From IMG/VR virus record IMGVR_UViG_3300028033_000002, positions 1 through 48,178 of that record: 48,178 bases of DNA. The stretch is one strand, 5' to 3'. The notes below the pieces were generated by a model. The model made no database searches and was not told the origin of the DNA. It saw nothing but the letters and a program-made list of their open reading frames with translations. Numbering within the stretch: position 1 is the first letter of the stretch; each line of letters begins with the position of its first letter. The translations under genes and the position numbers were made by a program. Source of the stretch: a virus. Positions 25,769 to 33,651 of the stretch are shown one piece after another.

Positions 25769-26756
25769 TTCCCATTTCCTCTTTTGCGATCAATTGTTGA
25801 ATTTCATTCCAGCGGTTATTTGCTTGTGATGCGTTTTGAATTGCTGGCGTGAACTGCTGCTTAGGTGCGAATAGACCCGTGTAGTTACCAGTGATTGAAG
25901 TTTTCAAAGACTCATTGCTGCCGTCATAACCCCACTTCACGAAATCTTTGTAGATCGTGTTGAGTGCGTTTTTAGTCAGCTTGGTTTTAGAAGTCGTTGA
26001 TCGATTAGAAACAAACTGCTCCCAAAGCTCCAAATCACAAAGATTTGAAAAAGTGTTTTTAGTGAGCTTGACTACTTCGTCATAAGACAATTTACGAGCC
26101 TTGTCTTTGCGTTCAGCTTCGGCTTTTGCTTTCGCTTCTGCTTCTTGTTTTTCTAACTCAAGTTGATCCTGTTTTTTCTTTTCTTGAAAACAGTAAAAAT
26201 GAGTCTCCAAAGGTTTTTTAGAGCGAAGCGACTTAATTAATAATTCTATAGATAGAGTTCTATAAATTAATTCTATTGTGTCTTTACTAGGTAAAGTAGC
26301 TATCGCTTCACTAGGTAAAGTGCTGCCCTTTACTAAGGAAAGTGCTTTACTAGGTAAAGTGGTACTTTCTTTAGTGAAGTGCTCAACCAATGAAACCTCA
26401 TTAATCTGGTACTCATTACCCTTTCGACTGTTCTCGCTAACCAGTGTAATAACGCCCAAATTAAGCAACTCTTTAAGACCGTTACTCACTGTTTTTGTGC
26501 TTAGTTTTTTTGAGCCTGGTAGCTTGCCGCCTTGCAACTGAGAATAGCTAACATAGTCAGTCACCTTGTCTTTAAAGCCGTTAATACGATCCTCAAGTTC
26601 CGCATAGACATTCTTTGCCGCATCACTTAAAAATGGACGAACCTCTTGGCGGTATAATCGACTAGACATGACATAGCCTTTTTCAAACTTGTCAGCCATT
26701 TTTTTACCTTTGTTGAATTGGAGGAGATTGTCCTCGTGTTTTGGAAGTGCTGTCAT
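25749..26756 (-). CDS. Replication initiator O-like protein
   Basis: A 335-aa protein with an N-terminal winged-helix region (about 25-120; FEKGYVMSSRLYRQEVRPFL, STKTVSNGLKELLNLGVITLV) that should bind the iterons located inside its own gene. Residues 126-160 are encoded by the iterons and show a repeated TLPSK/TLPSE. A Lys/Glu/Ala-rich helix (190-225) links to a C-terminal domain that probably contacts the P-like protein. The ATG at 26756 overlaps the upstream stop. Confidence 0.82.
   Translation of the reverse strand: MTALPKHEDNLLQFNKGKKMADKFEKGYVMSSRLYRQEVRPFLSDAAKNVYAELEDRINGFKDKVTDYVSYSQLQGGKLPGSKKLSTKTVSNGLKELLNLGVITLVSENSRKGNEYQINEVSLVEHFTKESTTLPSKALSLVKGSTLPSEAIATLPSKDTIELIYRTLSIELLIKSLRSKKPLETHFYCFQEKKKQDQLELEKQEAEAKAKAEAERKDKARKLSYDEVVKLTKNTFSNLCDLELWEQFVSNRSTTSKTKLTKNALNTIYKDFVKWGYDGSNESLKTSITGNYTGLFAPKQQFTPAIQNASQANNRWNEIQQLIAKEEMGNDNFGF
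26225..26379. other. Probable prophage replication origin (iterons plus AT-rich stretch)
   Basis: Five related 15-mers of consensus CTTTACTAGGTAAAG, each nearly palindromic, lie at 26282, 26306, 26328, 26345 and 26365. The copies at 26282 and 26345 are perfect. Next to them, 26233-26277 is very AT-rich (ATTAATAATTCTATAG). Iterons plus a melting region inside the initiator gene is the lambda ori layout. Spacing is 17-24 bp. Confidence 0.78.
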
Positions 26757-27433
26757 ACTGCACCCCCAAAATGTTTAGCCAGTACAGCCATGCCTTTTGG
26801 CAGGATAAAGAACTCAATTTTTGTATAGTTGTACGGCTCACCAGACGGCTTTACACCATCCACTTCTTCGAATTTAGTTTCACAATATCCGCGCTCTTGG
26901 CTGTAATGAGTCGAAGCGCGTGATTTGTTGATGTATCTATCCCAACCTTTATCTCGAAGCCACTTAGCAAGATCAGCCTGCTTTACGTTCAGGATTTTGC
27001 AAGCCTGCTGAAACTTCACACCGTTTTCGGTTGCGGTGATGTTTTCAATCGCAGCACTAAGGGTTTTGTTTTCAGCAGCCAATTGGATATTTTTTTCTAC
27101 ATAACCAAGCAATAGGCCGCGCAACTGAACAGGGTTGTCTAGGTCTGGCTGCTGCTCCAACTCTTTCCAGCGTTTAATCACTCGATTACGCAAAACAATG
27201 TTGTAGCCAGTAACCAAAGTCATTGTTAATTCTTCGTCTAACAAATATTCGGTTTGTTGGCGGTTTTGAGCGTCAAAATAGATGCCCCCAAATTTGGGGA
27301 TATCTAAACCAAGCTGTCCAAGCATGTTTTCAACATCACGCTTAACATGGTCATGACGCTTTTCTGTCAAGCCAGCAATTTCACGACTCGACATGGTTTT
27401 TTGATTTTGATTAAATTGTGCTAACATATTCAT
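26753..27433 (-). CDS. Rha/KilAC-type antirepressor
   Basis: A 226-aa protein with an N-terminal Rha domain (MSSREIAGLTEKRHDHVKRDVE, EYLLDEELTMTLVTGYN, RVIKRWKELE) and a C-terminal KilAC-like domain (KFQQACKILNVKQADLAKWL). Such proteins modulate lysogeny and early gene expression. It lies between the Cro/RHH genes and the O-like gene, so it is expressed early in the leftward operon. GGAGG lies 12 bases before the ATG. Confidence 0.85.
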   Translation of the reverse strand: MNMLAQFNQNQKTMSSREIAGLTEKRHDHVKRDVENMLGQLGLDIPKFGGIYFDAQNRQQTEYLLDEELTMTLVTGYNIVLRNRVIKRWKELEQQPDLDNPVQLRGLLLGYVEKNIQLAAENKTLSAAIENITATENGVKFQQACKILNVKQADLAKWLRDKGWDRYINKSRASTHYSQERGYCETKFEEVDGVKPSGEPYNYTKIEFFILPKGMAVLAKHFGGAV

Positions 27434-27436
27434 TGT

Positions 27437-27751
27437 TCATTTGCCTCCAAAGTTTTGAACATCAAGCTCATCTGTTCCCGCAGATGGGCTTTCTTTTTGG
27501 TTTTCCAAAGTGTTCCAATGCTTACTAGCTCGCTCTTTTGCTTTGCGTGTACGTTCATACTTAGCATCAGCAATAAGCAGGGCTTCGGCTATGGCATTGC
27601 GCATCCAGTCAACATCGCTAATACCTTCTGCTTCTGCATATACAGAAACAGCATCAAGCATCTCGTCCTTAAACTTGATAGTTTTAGGCGCGATCAATTT
27701 CCCGCCTAAATACCCTTTTTCGATTGCTTCTTGCATTTCATCTACTCCCAT
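27437..27751 (-). CDS. Ribbon-helix-helix regulatory protein
   Basis: A 104-aa protein containing IAPKTIKFKDEMLDAVSVYAEAEGISDVDWMRNAIAEALL, which fits an Arc/CopG-type ribbon-helix-helix with a TIKF strand followed by two helices. It is probably an early transcriptional regulator, perhaps in the CII position. The ATG at 27751 has AGGGG upstream; the frame is open to 27802. It lies directly after cro. Confidence 0.68.
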   Translation of the reverse strand: MGVDEMQEAIEKGYLGGKLIAPKTIKFKDEMLDAVSVYAEAEGISDVDWMRNAIAEALLIADAKYERTRKAKERASKHWNTLENQKESPSAGTDELDVQNFGGK

Positions 27752-27782
27752 CAATAAAACCCCTAAGTTCCTTTCTGGTCGG

Positions 27783-28010
27783 TTAAGCAGAGATAGATTC
27801 AAAATTGGCTTTTGCTTTTCTCTGCGCGTGAATGTTTGTGTTCAAGAAAAGGTGTGGGAATTTCAACTTTTCAGCAGATGGGATTCCGCGCTCCTTCCAG
27901 TTTTGAACACGCTGAACTTTGTAGTGAATCAATTCAGCAACCTTTGTAGACCCACCAAGTCGGTCAATAATCTCTCGATCATCATTAATTTGCTGATTGT
28001 CTTTAAACAT
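27783..28010 (-). CDS. cro: Cro-like repressor
   Basis: A 75-aa protein with a helix-turn-helix: EIIDRLGGSTKVAELIHYKVQRVQNWKERGIPSAEKLKFP. This is the Cro/YdaS-like class used for divergent control against CI. It is the first gene of the leftward operon, transcribed from a promoter at 28043-28071 that is embedded in repeated operators. It would repress CI and its own operon during lytic growth. Confidence 0.82.
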   Translation of the reverse strand: MFKDNQQINDDREIIDRLGGSTKVAELIHYKVQRVQNWKERGIPSAEKLKFPHLFLNTNIHAQRKAKANFESISA

Positions 28011-28027
28011 AACAAGACACCTTTACA

Positions 28028-28100
28028 CGTTTTGTTTAAACAATATTAAACACATCACGCATCTCTGTCAAACAAAACGTTTAACACAAACTGTGTAAAA
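28028..28100. promoter_or_regulatory. cro promoter and CI/Cro operators
   Basis: On the minus strand TTGACA (28066-28071), a 17-bp spacer and TAATAT (28043-28048) form a near-consensus promoter for cro. The 12-mer CGTTTTGTTTAA occurs at 28028-28039 and inverted with one mismatch at 28068-28079. A second dyad, TTTAACAC-N5-GTGTAAAA, lies at 28080-28100. Both motif types recur near 28908-28957, so one regulator set controls both early promoters. Confidence 0.78.
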
Positions 28101-28127
28101 GATAGGAAAATTTAAGGGGATTAACTG

Positions 28128-28847
28128 ATGGGTATTTTCATGAACAAGGAAAAGATTATTCACCCAACCATGCAGCGTGTTTATGAGGCCACAAAACTTG
28201 ATCAAAGTGATCTTGCACACGCTATAAACATATCGCCACAAGCAGTGAACAACTGGGATTTGAGAGGTATTTCAAAGAAGGGTTTAACGCTGATTTCAGA
28301 TATGTTTAACGTAAGTTCAGACTGGATATTAAGCGGAAATGGCGATGTAAAAATTGAGCGTCATAATGTGCCGCATGACCCATTATTCAAGAAAAATTAT
28401 GTACCTACAGCAAGGTGGGTTCCAGTAAAATCCTACAGCAAGATGGGAGATGATGGGTATTACACGGATATGGGTTATGTTGGTGATGCTGGTGATGGTT
28501 ATGTCCAGTCGCTTACAGCTAGTAGTTCTGCTTATGCGGTTAGAGGTTCAGGCGATTCAATGTATCCAGCTATCAGGAGTGGTTGGTATATTGTTTGCGA
28601 TCCAGAAGCATCGCCCATTCCAACAGAGTTTGTTGAGGTCGAGTTGAAGGATGGCAGAAGAACAATTAAGGAGTTTATTGGAGTCACGAATGATGTGCTG
28701 CATTTACTGGGAGTTAATGGGGAGAAAAGAATAAGTATAGAAATGTCGGAAGTTCAATCAATTAATGCTGTAATCGACATCATCCCACCAAGTAGACACG
28801 TTTATAAGTACCCAGATATAAAAACTGAAGAACGCAATTACGAATAA
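28128..28847 (+). CDS. cI: CI-type prophage repressor (XRE HTH plus S24 peptidase)
   Basis: A 239-aa repressor that maintains lysogeny. The N-terminal HTH (DQSDLAHAINISPQAVNNW) is followed by a linker and a LexA/CI-type S24 domain with S144 in GSGDSMYPAI and K181 in RRTIKEF as likely catalytic dyad. A possible self-cleavage Ala-Gly is A121-G122. Cleavage would couple induction to the SOS response. AGGGG precedes the ATG. It diverges from cro. Confidence 0.93.
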   Translation: MGIFMNKEKIIHPTMQRVYEATKLDQSDLAHAINISPQAVNNWDLRGISKKGLTLISDMFNVSSDWILSGNGDVKIERHNVPHDPLFKKNYVPTARWVPVKSYSKMGDDGYYTDMGYVGDAGDGYVQSLTASSSAYAVRGSGDSMYPAIRSGWYIVCDPEASPIPTEFVEVELKDGRRTIKEFIGVTNDVLHLLGVNGEKRISIEMSEVQSINAVIDIIPPSRHVYKYPDIKTEERNYE

Positions 28848-28863
28848 ACAACGTTACACAAAG

Positions 28864-28889
28864 GCCGCCTAATTGGGCGGCTTTTTTTT
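28864..28889 (+). terminator. Terminator after cI
   Basis: GCCGCC pairs with GGCGGC and is followed by eight T. Confidence 0.88.
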
Positions 28890-28907
28890 GCATGTTAAAA
28901 AATAAAT

Positions 28908-28960
28908 TACACGAAATGTGTAAAAAGTGTTTGACGACTCTTAAACGTTTTGTTTAAATA
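28908..28960 (+). promoter_or_regulatory. Rightward early promoter with operators
   Basis: TTGACG (28931-28936), an 18-bp spacer and TAAATA (28955-28960) form a plus-strand promoter. An exact CGTTTTGTTTAA operator (28946-28957) overlaps the -10, and TTACAC-GAAAT-GTGTAA (28908-28924) lies upstream. Both match the cro/cI operators. Confidence 0.72.
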
Positions 28961-28979
28961 TCTCTACACAAACAACAAA

Positions 28980-29011
28980 AAAGCCCTTCCGACTCGACAT
29001 CAAAGGGCTTT
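28980..29011 (+). promoter_or_regulatory. Leader hairpin of the rightward operon
   Basis: AAAGCCCTT pairs with AAGGGCTTT (9 bp) followed by TCTCTC rather than a T-run. It lies between the early promoter and the first gene. It could be a weak attenuator or a processing or antitermination signal. Confidence 0.5.
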
Positions 29012-29031
29012 CTCTCAAAGAGGATTTAAGT

Positions 29032-29412
29032 ATGAACATAAAAACCAATTTGGTCAAATCAATTGGCTTTGCAGGCGTAGTAAGTGCATTAACTGCTGCT
29101 TATGCGTTTCAACCTGCTAAGACTGAACCAGTCTATGTCATGGCACCTTTCAAGCTTGACGAAATCAATGTCAAAGCTGAGCAAGCAACTCTCTTAACGG
29201 AAAACGATGAATACGCTTTAGAAGTGAAATACGTTGCAGATGTTTACCCAGATGGCAACGGTGTTGGTCACAACTGGATTGATGTCGAAGTTAAGGAAAT
29301 CAAAGATATTCGTGTCTATTCAGAAGATGGCGAAATCCAAGCATACGTTGATCGTCTCGATGTTGTAGAGATCAAAGAAATCATCGAACAAGAACTAAGA
29401 GAGCGCATTTAA
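29032..29412 (+). CDS. Hypothetical protein with N-terminal membrane or signal segment
   Basis: A 126-aa protein. Residues 8-26 (VKSIGFAGVVSALTAAYAF) form a single hydrophobic segment, possibly a signal peptide. The remainder is acidic and beta-rich, ending in a helix (EIIEQELRERI). No family recognised. It is the first gene of the rightward operon, so it is made very early or in lysogens depending on CI control. GAGGAT is the ribosome site. Confidence 0.6.
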   Translation: MNIKTNLVKSIGFAGVVSALTAAYAFQPAKTEPVYVMAPFKLDEINVKAEQATLLTENDEYALEVKYVADVYPDGNGVGHNWIDVEVKEIKDIRVYSEDGEIQAYVDRLDVVEIKEIIEQELRERI

Positions 29413-29430
29413 GCGCTCCAGGAGAAGAAA

Positions 29431-29544
29431 ATGCCTAACACATGGAAAAACTGCGTTATGGGAATGGTCCTTTATTTTCTTTTGCTAATTGCAGCTCTAT
29501 ACGTGCTTTACGCTGTGATCTGCCCTGCTGTGTGGAGTGTGTGA
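29431..29544 (+). CDS. 37-aa single-span membrane peptide
   Basis: A short frame MPNTWKNCVMGMVLYFLLL to CPAVWSV behind a strong AGGAGA site. Residues 10-31 form one transmembrane helix. Small membrane peptides like this are common in the early arms of phages and can act on the host membrane; the role here is unknown. The next gene starts at 29546. Confidence 0.58.
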   Translation: MPNTWKNCVMGMVLYFLLLIAALYVLYAVICPAVWSV

Positions 29545-29545
29545 G

Positions 29546-30292
29546 ATGAATAACTACAAAATCAAAGTGAACAACGAAGCGGAAAGTAAAGAAGTTAGGT
29601 CTTTGCTAGTTAATCTTGGATATGTTGATTCAGGTAGTGACAGGTTAGGTCTTGTTTATACAGTAGGAAAACGAATCGGCTGTGATGATATTAAGCATTG
29701 GAACTATTACACCGGAGTTGGTTGTAAAGAACTCACCCTCCCTCAGCTTCGAGACCTTGTTGTTTTGCATCGTAATGATGTGAAGGATGCGACTCATAAA
29801 CATATTGGCGGTGCGGCAGCATACAAGACAGTTGATGAAATAGCATATTTGTGGACTCGAATGGGTTGGGAATACAAAGGAGTTGCACACGACTTGTTGC
29901 TAATACATAAAGAAAACGAACAAGGTTTGATTAGTGGGGCTGATGCTTTACGAGCTTTGGCAGATGGGAAAGAAGTGCAATGCACTATTACCGGTAAGAA
30001 TGATTGGACAAAAGATATATACGGTATTCAACCTTACTATTTTCTAGGTGGTGGTGTAGGTCAGTTTCAATTCCGCCTAAAACCCCGCACCATCACATTA
30101 AACGTGGAGATTCCTGCATGTGGGACTAGCTACAAGAACGGTCAATTAATTTGGATTTTAAATAGCCTAGACACAAGAGAATACTGCTCAATAATTCTTG
30201 ATGAATCTGATGAATTGCCAGCTTACTGGTGGTCAACAGAACAAGAAATCAAACAAGTAGTAGCAGCATTGCGCGGAGGGATTAAAGCATGA
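29546..30292 (+). CDS. Hypothetical phage protein (248 aa)
   Basis: A soluble protein with possible repeat structure: the N-terminal part (KIKVNNEAESKEVRSLLVNLGY) resembles small phage accessory domains that read substituted residues, and ISGADALRALADGKEVQCTI is a segment frequent in phage proteins. No catalytic motif is recognised. The ATG at 29546 is preferred to the GTG at 29537. It overlaps the next gene by 4 bp. Confidence 0.62.
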   Translation: MNNYKIKVNNEAESKEVRSLLVNLGYVDSGSDRLGLVYTVGKRIGCDDIKHWNYYTGVGCKELTLPQLRDLVVLHRNDVKDATHKHIGGAAAYKTVDEIAYLWTRMGWEYKGVAHDLLLIHKENEQGLISGADALRALADGKEVQCTITGKNDWTKDIYGIQPYYFLGGGVGQFQFRLKPRTITLNVEIPACGTSYKNGQLIWILNSLDTREYCSIILDESDELPAYWWSTEQEIKQVVAALRGGIKA

Positions 30293-30483
30293 ACGCTCAA
30301 TCATATCTCTCGAACATGAAGTCAAAGCTTGATCGTGTTTATACAACTTCTGAGCTTAATCAAGCGGTAGAGACACTTTACCAATTCGATCATTTAGATC
30401 GCAAAGAATACGAAAACTGGATTGCTGAAATCAAAGCGATTGAAGCACAAAAAACAGAACAGCTTTTAAAGAAAGCAGCCTAA
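30289..30483 (+). CDS. Small hypothetical protein (64 aa)
   Basis: A helical, charged 64-aa protein (SYLSNMKSKLDRVYTTSELNQAVETLYQF) translationally coupled to the preceding gene by an ATGA overlap. No family recognised. Confidence 0.58.
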   Translation: MNAQSYLSNMKSKLDRVYTTSELNQAVETLYQFDHLDRKEYENWIAEIKAIEAQKTEQLLKKAA

Positions 30484-30492
30484 TGAGAACAA

Positions 30493-30533
30493 ATCTGCGC
30501 AATTTATCCAAAAAGTAAGGAAATTGTGCAGAT
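30493..30533 (+). promoter_or_regulatory. 13-bp stem-loop upstream of the Sak4-like gene
   Basis: ATCTGCGCAATTT (30493-30505) pairs with AAATTGTGCAGAT (30521-30533), with one G-U pair and a 15-nt loop. No T-run follows. It lies in the 93-bp gap before the recombination genes and may be an RNA control or processing site. Confidence 0.55.
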
Positions 30534-30576
30534 ATTTGCACGAAAAAAGCGCTACATATCTACGGAGTAATAGAAA

Positions 30577-31509
30577 ATGGCACTAAAAATTGTAACAGCA
30601 CAAGAGCCAATGCGTGTAGAAAACCTCATCACTTTTATCTATGGTGATCCTGGTATTGGTAAAACGTCTTTGGCTTTCTCCGCTAAAAACCCTATCCTTT
30701 TTGACTTTGACAAAGGCGCACATCGTGCAGGTAAATATCGTAAAGATACTGTACCTGTAAGCAACTGGGCAGAAGTATCAAATCTAACTGCTGCTGATCT
30801 TGATGGGTACGACACAGTAATTGTTGACACTGCTGGGCGTATGCTTGACGTGATTATTGCTCACATAGTTAAAGATCAAAAGAACTGCCGCCGAAACTCA
30901 AATGAATTGTCGATCCAAGGCTACGGCACATTAAACAAAACATTTACACACTGGTTTAATTTACTTCGTAGCTTCGGGAAAGATGTAGTGCTTCTTGCTC
31001 ACACGGCAGAAGACAAAAAAGGCGATGACATTATTTTCCGCCCTGACATGGTTGGTGCAAGTAAAAAAGAAGCTTACAAAGTTGCTGACATGATGGGATA
31101 TATGACAACTCATCAAGGGCAACAAGGAACTCAAAAAGCTATCTACTTTGCCCCAAGCACAGCATTTCACGCTAAAGATTCTGGTGCAATTGGCAATCTA
31201 ATTTTGAATGATCTTGATACTCAACCCGATCAACTTGATTCAATTTTAAATCAAGCCAAGAACCACATTAATAGCTTAAGCGAATCTCAAGCCGTTGCAC
31301 AAAAAGAGCTTGATGAATGGGAATCTGAAGTATTGGCTTCTGAGTTATTAGAAGACTTTGAAGCACTAAAACTCAAGCTTCCACAAGGTCATGTATTTGT
31401 TCGTCAGATGTGGGATAAAGCAATCGAGCAAGCTAGACAATATGGTTTTGCATATGACAAGCAAAGCAAGGCGTTTGTCAGCACTCAACCTCAGGAGCAA
31501 ACAGCATGA
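30577..31509 (+). CDS. Sak4-like RecA-fold single-strand annealing ATPase
   Basis: A 310-aa AAA_24/Sak4-type protein. Walker A is GDPGIGKT (23-30), Walker B is TVIVDTAG (80-87), and IQGYGTLNKTFTHWFNLLR plus DVVLLAHTAEDKKGDD follow as in this family. Sak4 proteins promote annealing of ssDNA in phage recombination. It is coupled by 4 bp to the downstream PD-(D/E)XK nuclease, so the two probably form an annealase-exonuclease pair. Confidence 0.87.
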   Translation: MALKIVTAQEPMRVENLITFIYGDPGIGKTSLAFSAKNPILFDFDKGAHRAGKYRKDTVPVSNWAEVSNLTAADLDGYDTVIVDTAGRMLDVIIAHIVKDQKNCRRNSNELSIQGYGTLNKTFTHWFNLLRSFGKDVVLLAHTAEDKKGDDIIFRPDMVGASKKEAYKVADMMGYMTTHQGQQGTQKAIYFAPSTAFHAKDSGAIGNLILNDLDTQPDQLDSILNQAKNHINSLSESQAVAQKELDEWESEVLASELLEDFEALKLKLPQGHVFVRQMWDKAIEQARQYGFAYDKQSKAFVSTQPQEQTA

Positions 31510-32117
31510 TTATTCGGCTATCGGCAACTATGCTCGATAGCTACCTTTGGGGCATGTCGAATGAAGACATGACCTCGGAGGAACTTGCTAGAGAGCTGTT
31601 TCTAGGTAAACAACAAACTATAGCTATGAAATGTGGAACTGCTTTTCATAACTTGTTAGAGCATAACTTTAATTATGAGTTAGCACAAAGCCAAGGCTTT
31701 AACTTCTTATTCAGCGATCAATTAGATGGAACAGTAGAGCTTGGTGAAGTGCGCGAAAAGAAATACGTCACTCGTATTTTTGATGACGTAGACCTTGTTT
31801 CAAAGATTGATGCTGAGACAAGCACAAAAATAATCGATCACAAGCTTACTGCTGTTTTTGATCCTGAAAAGTATATGGATGCTTACCAGTGGCGTGTCTA
31901 TTTGCTCGAACGTCAATGCAACACATTCAAGTACCAAGTTTTTGAGCATTCAGGCTTAGAAAAGATTGTTGATGGTGTCACAGAGGTAAAGATCAAAAGC
32001 TATCACGAACTACATCAACACCCCTATCAATCAATGGAATCAGATGTAAAAGCACTGGTTCGTGAAGTTGCAGATTTTGCTAAGTACTGGAAGCCAAAGC
32101 TAGGAGTCGCAGCATGA
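31506..32117 (+). CDS. PD-(D/E)XK exonuclease (RecB/Cas4-like fold)
   Basis: A 203-aa nuclease. H48 in GTAFHNLLEH, D102 in SKIDAE, D111-H-K113 in IIDHKL and Q128 in AYQWRVYLL match the RecB-family active-site order. Paired with the Sak4-like ATPase it probably resects ends to expose ssDNA for annealing, comparable to exo/bet systems. Confidence 0.83.
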   Translation: MIIRLSATMLDSYLWGMSNEDMTSEELARELFLGKQQTIAMKCGTAFHNLLEHNFNYELAQSQGFNFLFSDQLDGTVELGEVREKKYVTRIFDDVDLVSKIDAETSTKIIDHKLTAVFDPEKYMDAYQWRVYLLERQCNTFKYQVFEHSGLEKIVDGVTEVKIKSYHELHQHPYQSMESDVKALVREVADFAKYWKPKLGVAA

Positions 32118-32182
32118 TCGAGCTCAAACTTGGGATTTTAATTTTGACTGTGCTTGCAGTCATGGTGGGTGTGACATGGTGA
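32114..32182 (+). CDS. 22-aa hydrophobic peptide
   Basis: A tiny frame, MIELKLGILILTVLAVMVG to TW, starting on an ATGA overlap with the nuclease stop and overlapping the next gene start. It is one membrane span. Position and overlaps suggest translation, but its size makes it uncertain. Confidence 0.35.
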   Translation: MIELKLGILILTVLAVMVGVTW

Positions 32183-32400
32183 GTAAAAACATCCTCGCAT
32201 GCTTTGAAATTTGGCTGATTAAAGGTGGTTTCAAAGGTAAGCGAACACAAACATCAGTCCAGTATTTCAATGCAAAGCAACGCTTAGAAATGGACTACAC
32301 AGGTCGAATGAACAAGCCGATGAAGCAACGATACGAGATTTTCTTAAAGCAGTATCTAAACAATGGCAAAGAGTTTTTAGAAAGTTTGAAGGTGGCGTGA
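32176..32400 (+). CDS. Small basic hypothetical protein (74 aa)
   Basis: A basic protein (FKGKRTQTSVQYFNAKQRLEM, RMNKPMKQRYEIFLKQYL), perhaps nucleic-acid binding. No family recognised. Its stop overlaps the next start. Confidence 0.58.
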   Translation: MVSKNILACFEIWLIKGGFKGKRTQTSVQYFNAKQRLEMDYTGRMNKPMKQRYEIFLKQYLNNGKEFLESLKVA

Positions 32401-32750
32401 TGGAAATTAGATTAAATAAAGCATGGGTGATTTATTCTTCCGCAAATGAATCAGGAATTATTCTTGGGAAAATACCTGAAAAACAGCAAGAAACATATAT
32501 TAATTCTAGCAAATTTGCAGGAAAGAAATATCACTATTCAACTATTTTTGGTGCTGTTCAAGGGGCTTTTAAACATGGATTGAATAGTTCAGATTCGCAA
32601 TCATTTCTTGATCTTGAAAAAACTATTGAGCGCATAGCTAAAGATTGTCAAAACGCTTTTACATCTGAAAATCTTAAAGTTTTGCATTCTGAAAAAGTTG
32701 AAGAATTGCAATCTGAAATTGAGCTGCTCAAAGCACAATTAAAGAAATAG
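32400..32750 (+). CDS. Hypothetical protein with C-terminal coiled coil
   Basis: A 116-aa protein. The N-terminal half (KKYHYSTIFGAVQGAFKHGL) may be a small alpha/beta domain, and the C-terminus (EKVEELQSEIELLKAQLKK) is a coiled coil. A region like this occurs in small phage proteins of unknown function. The ATG at 32400 follows a GTG at 32397. Confidence 0.6.
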   Translation: MEIRLNKAWVIYSSANESGIILGKIPEKQQETYINSSKFAGKKYHYSTIFGAVQGAFKHGLNSSDSQSFLDLEKTIERIAKDCQNAFTSENLKVLHSEKVEELQSEIELLKAQLKK

Positions 32751-32759
32751 GTGGCGTAA

Positions 32760-33035
32760 ATGACTAAAGATAATCAAAAGTTATGGGCTGTAAATATTCC
32801 TGAAGAACCTGATTCAGAGCTTTTGCATCCTGTTCCAACTCAAAAAATTGGCAAACAGTTGGTATATCGGTTAAAGAAAGAAGCATTGCAACAATTCCCT
32901 ACTGTTGGTCAATGCATTGCGGATGCAATCACTTTGGAAGAATGGAAAGGCACTCAAGAAGATCATGCTAAGTATCTTCAAGAAAACAAAGAATGGTGGC
33001 ACGACACAACGTTTTTGGAGCCAGCCAATGACTGA
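32760..33035 (+). CDS. Hypothetical protein (91 aa)
   Basis: An acidic soluble protein with VPTQKIGKQLVYRLKKEAL in the middle and a Trp-rich acidic tail. No family recognised. Its end overlaps the next gene start by 8 bp. Confidence 0.58.
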   Translation: MTKDNQKLWAVNIPEEPDSELLHPVPTQKIGKQLVYRLKKEALQQFPTVGQCIADAITLEEWKGTQEDHAKYLQENKEWWHDTTFLEPAND

Positions 33036-33420
33036 AATTCAACAAACGAACATTGCTGTAGCGAACTTCATCATCGGCGAACTACACAAAGAGAAGCCTT
33101 TTAATTTGGTGTTAGATACAGGTCAGACAGGTTCTTTATACAACATTACAAGTGAGTCACATCACTTGCATAGTGGCTTTGTTCGTAAGTTAGAAGCAAC
33201 TTTAAGACAGCGTGTGAACAATGGGACTGGTGTAGTTCTTGAGATCAATTGCAATGCTGATTTGTATTACCACGTGCTGAGTAGTTATATCGCAGAGCAT
33301 CAAAAGCCTAAAAACTGCATCGATCAATTCATCCAAAGCGGTGGATTTGATAAGGCTTTTGAAAGTGTGTTCGGTCGGTCTGATGATGCTGTTAATGCAG
33401 CAAGGGGCGGAAATGAGTAA
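33028..33420 (+). CDS. Hypothetical protein (130 aa)
   Basis: A protein starting MTEIQQTNIAVANFIIGELH, with a predicted alpha/beta pattern. The ATG at 33028 is preferred because the longer frame from 32905 lies inside the preceding gene in another frame. No catalytic motif recognised. It overlaps the DUF551 gene by 8 bp. Confidence 0.58.
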   Translation: MTEIQQTNIAVANFIIGELHKEKPFNLVLDTGQTGSLYNITSESHHLHSGFVRKLEATLRQRVNNGTGVVLEINCNADLYYHVLSSYIAEHQKPKNCIDQFIQSGGFDKAFESVFGRSDDAVNAARGGNE

Positions 33421-33649
33421 TTGGATTAGTGTTGATGATCAATTGCCTGAATTTAGTGTTCCCGTCTTTGCTGGATTTTATAGAGATGGAGAGTTCATTT
33501 GGTGGATATTTGAAAGATATGACGAAGATGAAGGTTGGTGCTGGGCTAGATATGAGGGCGATTTAGAAAGTGATGCTTATGCAGATGAATATGAAATTAC
33601 GCATTGGCAACCACTTTTAGAAGAACCAAAAGCGGATACGGAGGGGTGA
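33413..33649 (+). CDS. DUF551 domain protein
   Basis: A 78-aa protein with the DUF551 signature: NWISVDDQLPEFSVPVFAGF at the start and THWQPLLEEP at the end. This small domain is frequent in phage early regions, but its function is unknown. The preferred ATG at 33413 is within the end of the preceding gene. Confidence 0.82.
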   Translation: MSNWISVDDQLPEFSVPVFAGFYRDGEFIWWIFERYDEDEGWCWARYEGDLESDAYADEYEITHWQPLLEEPKADTEG

Positions 33650-33651
33650 AT

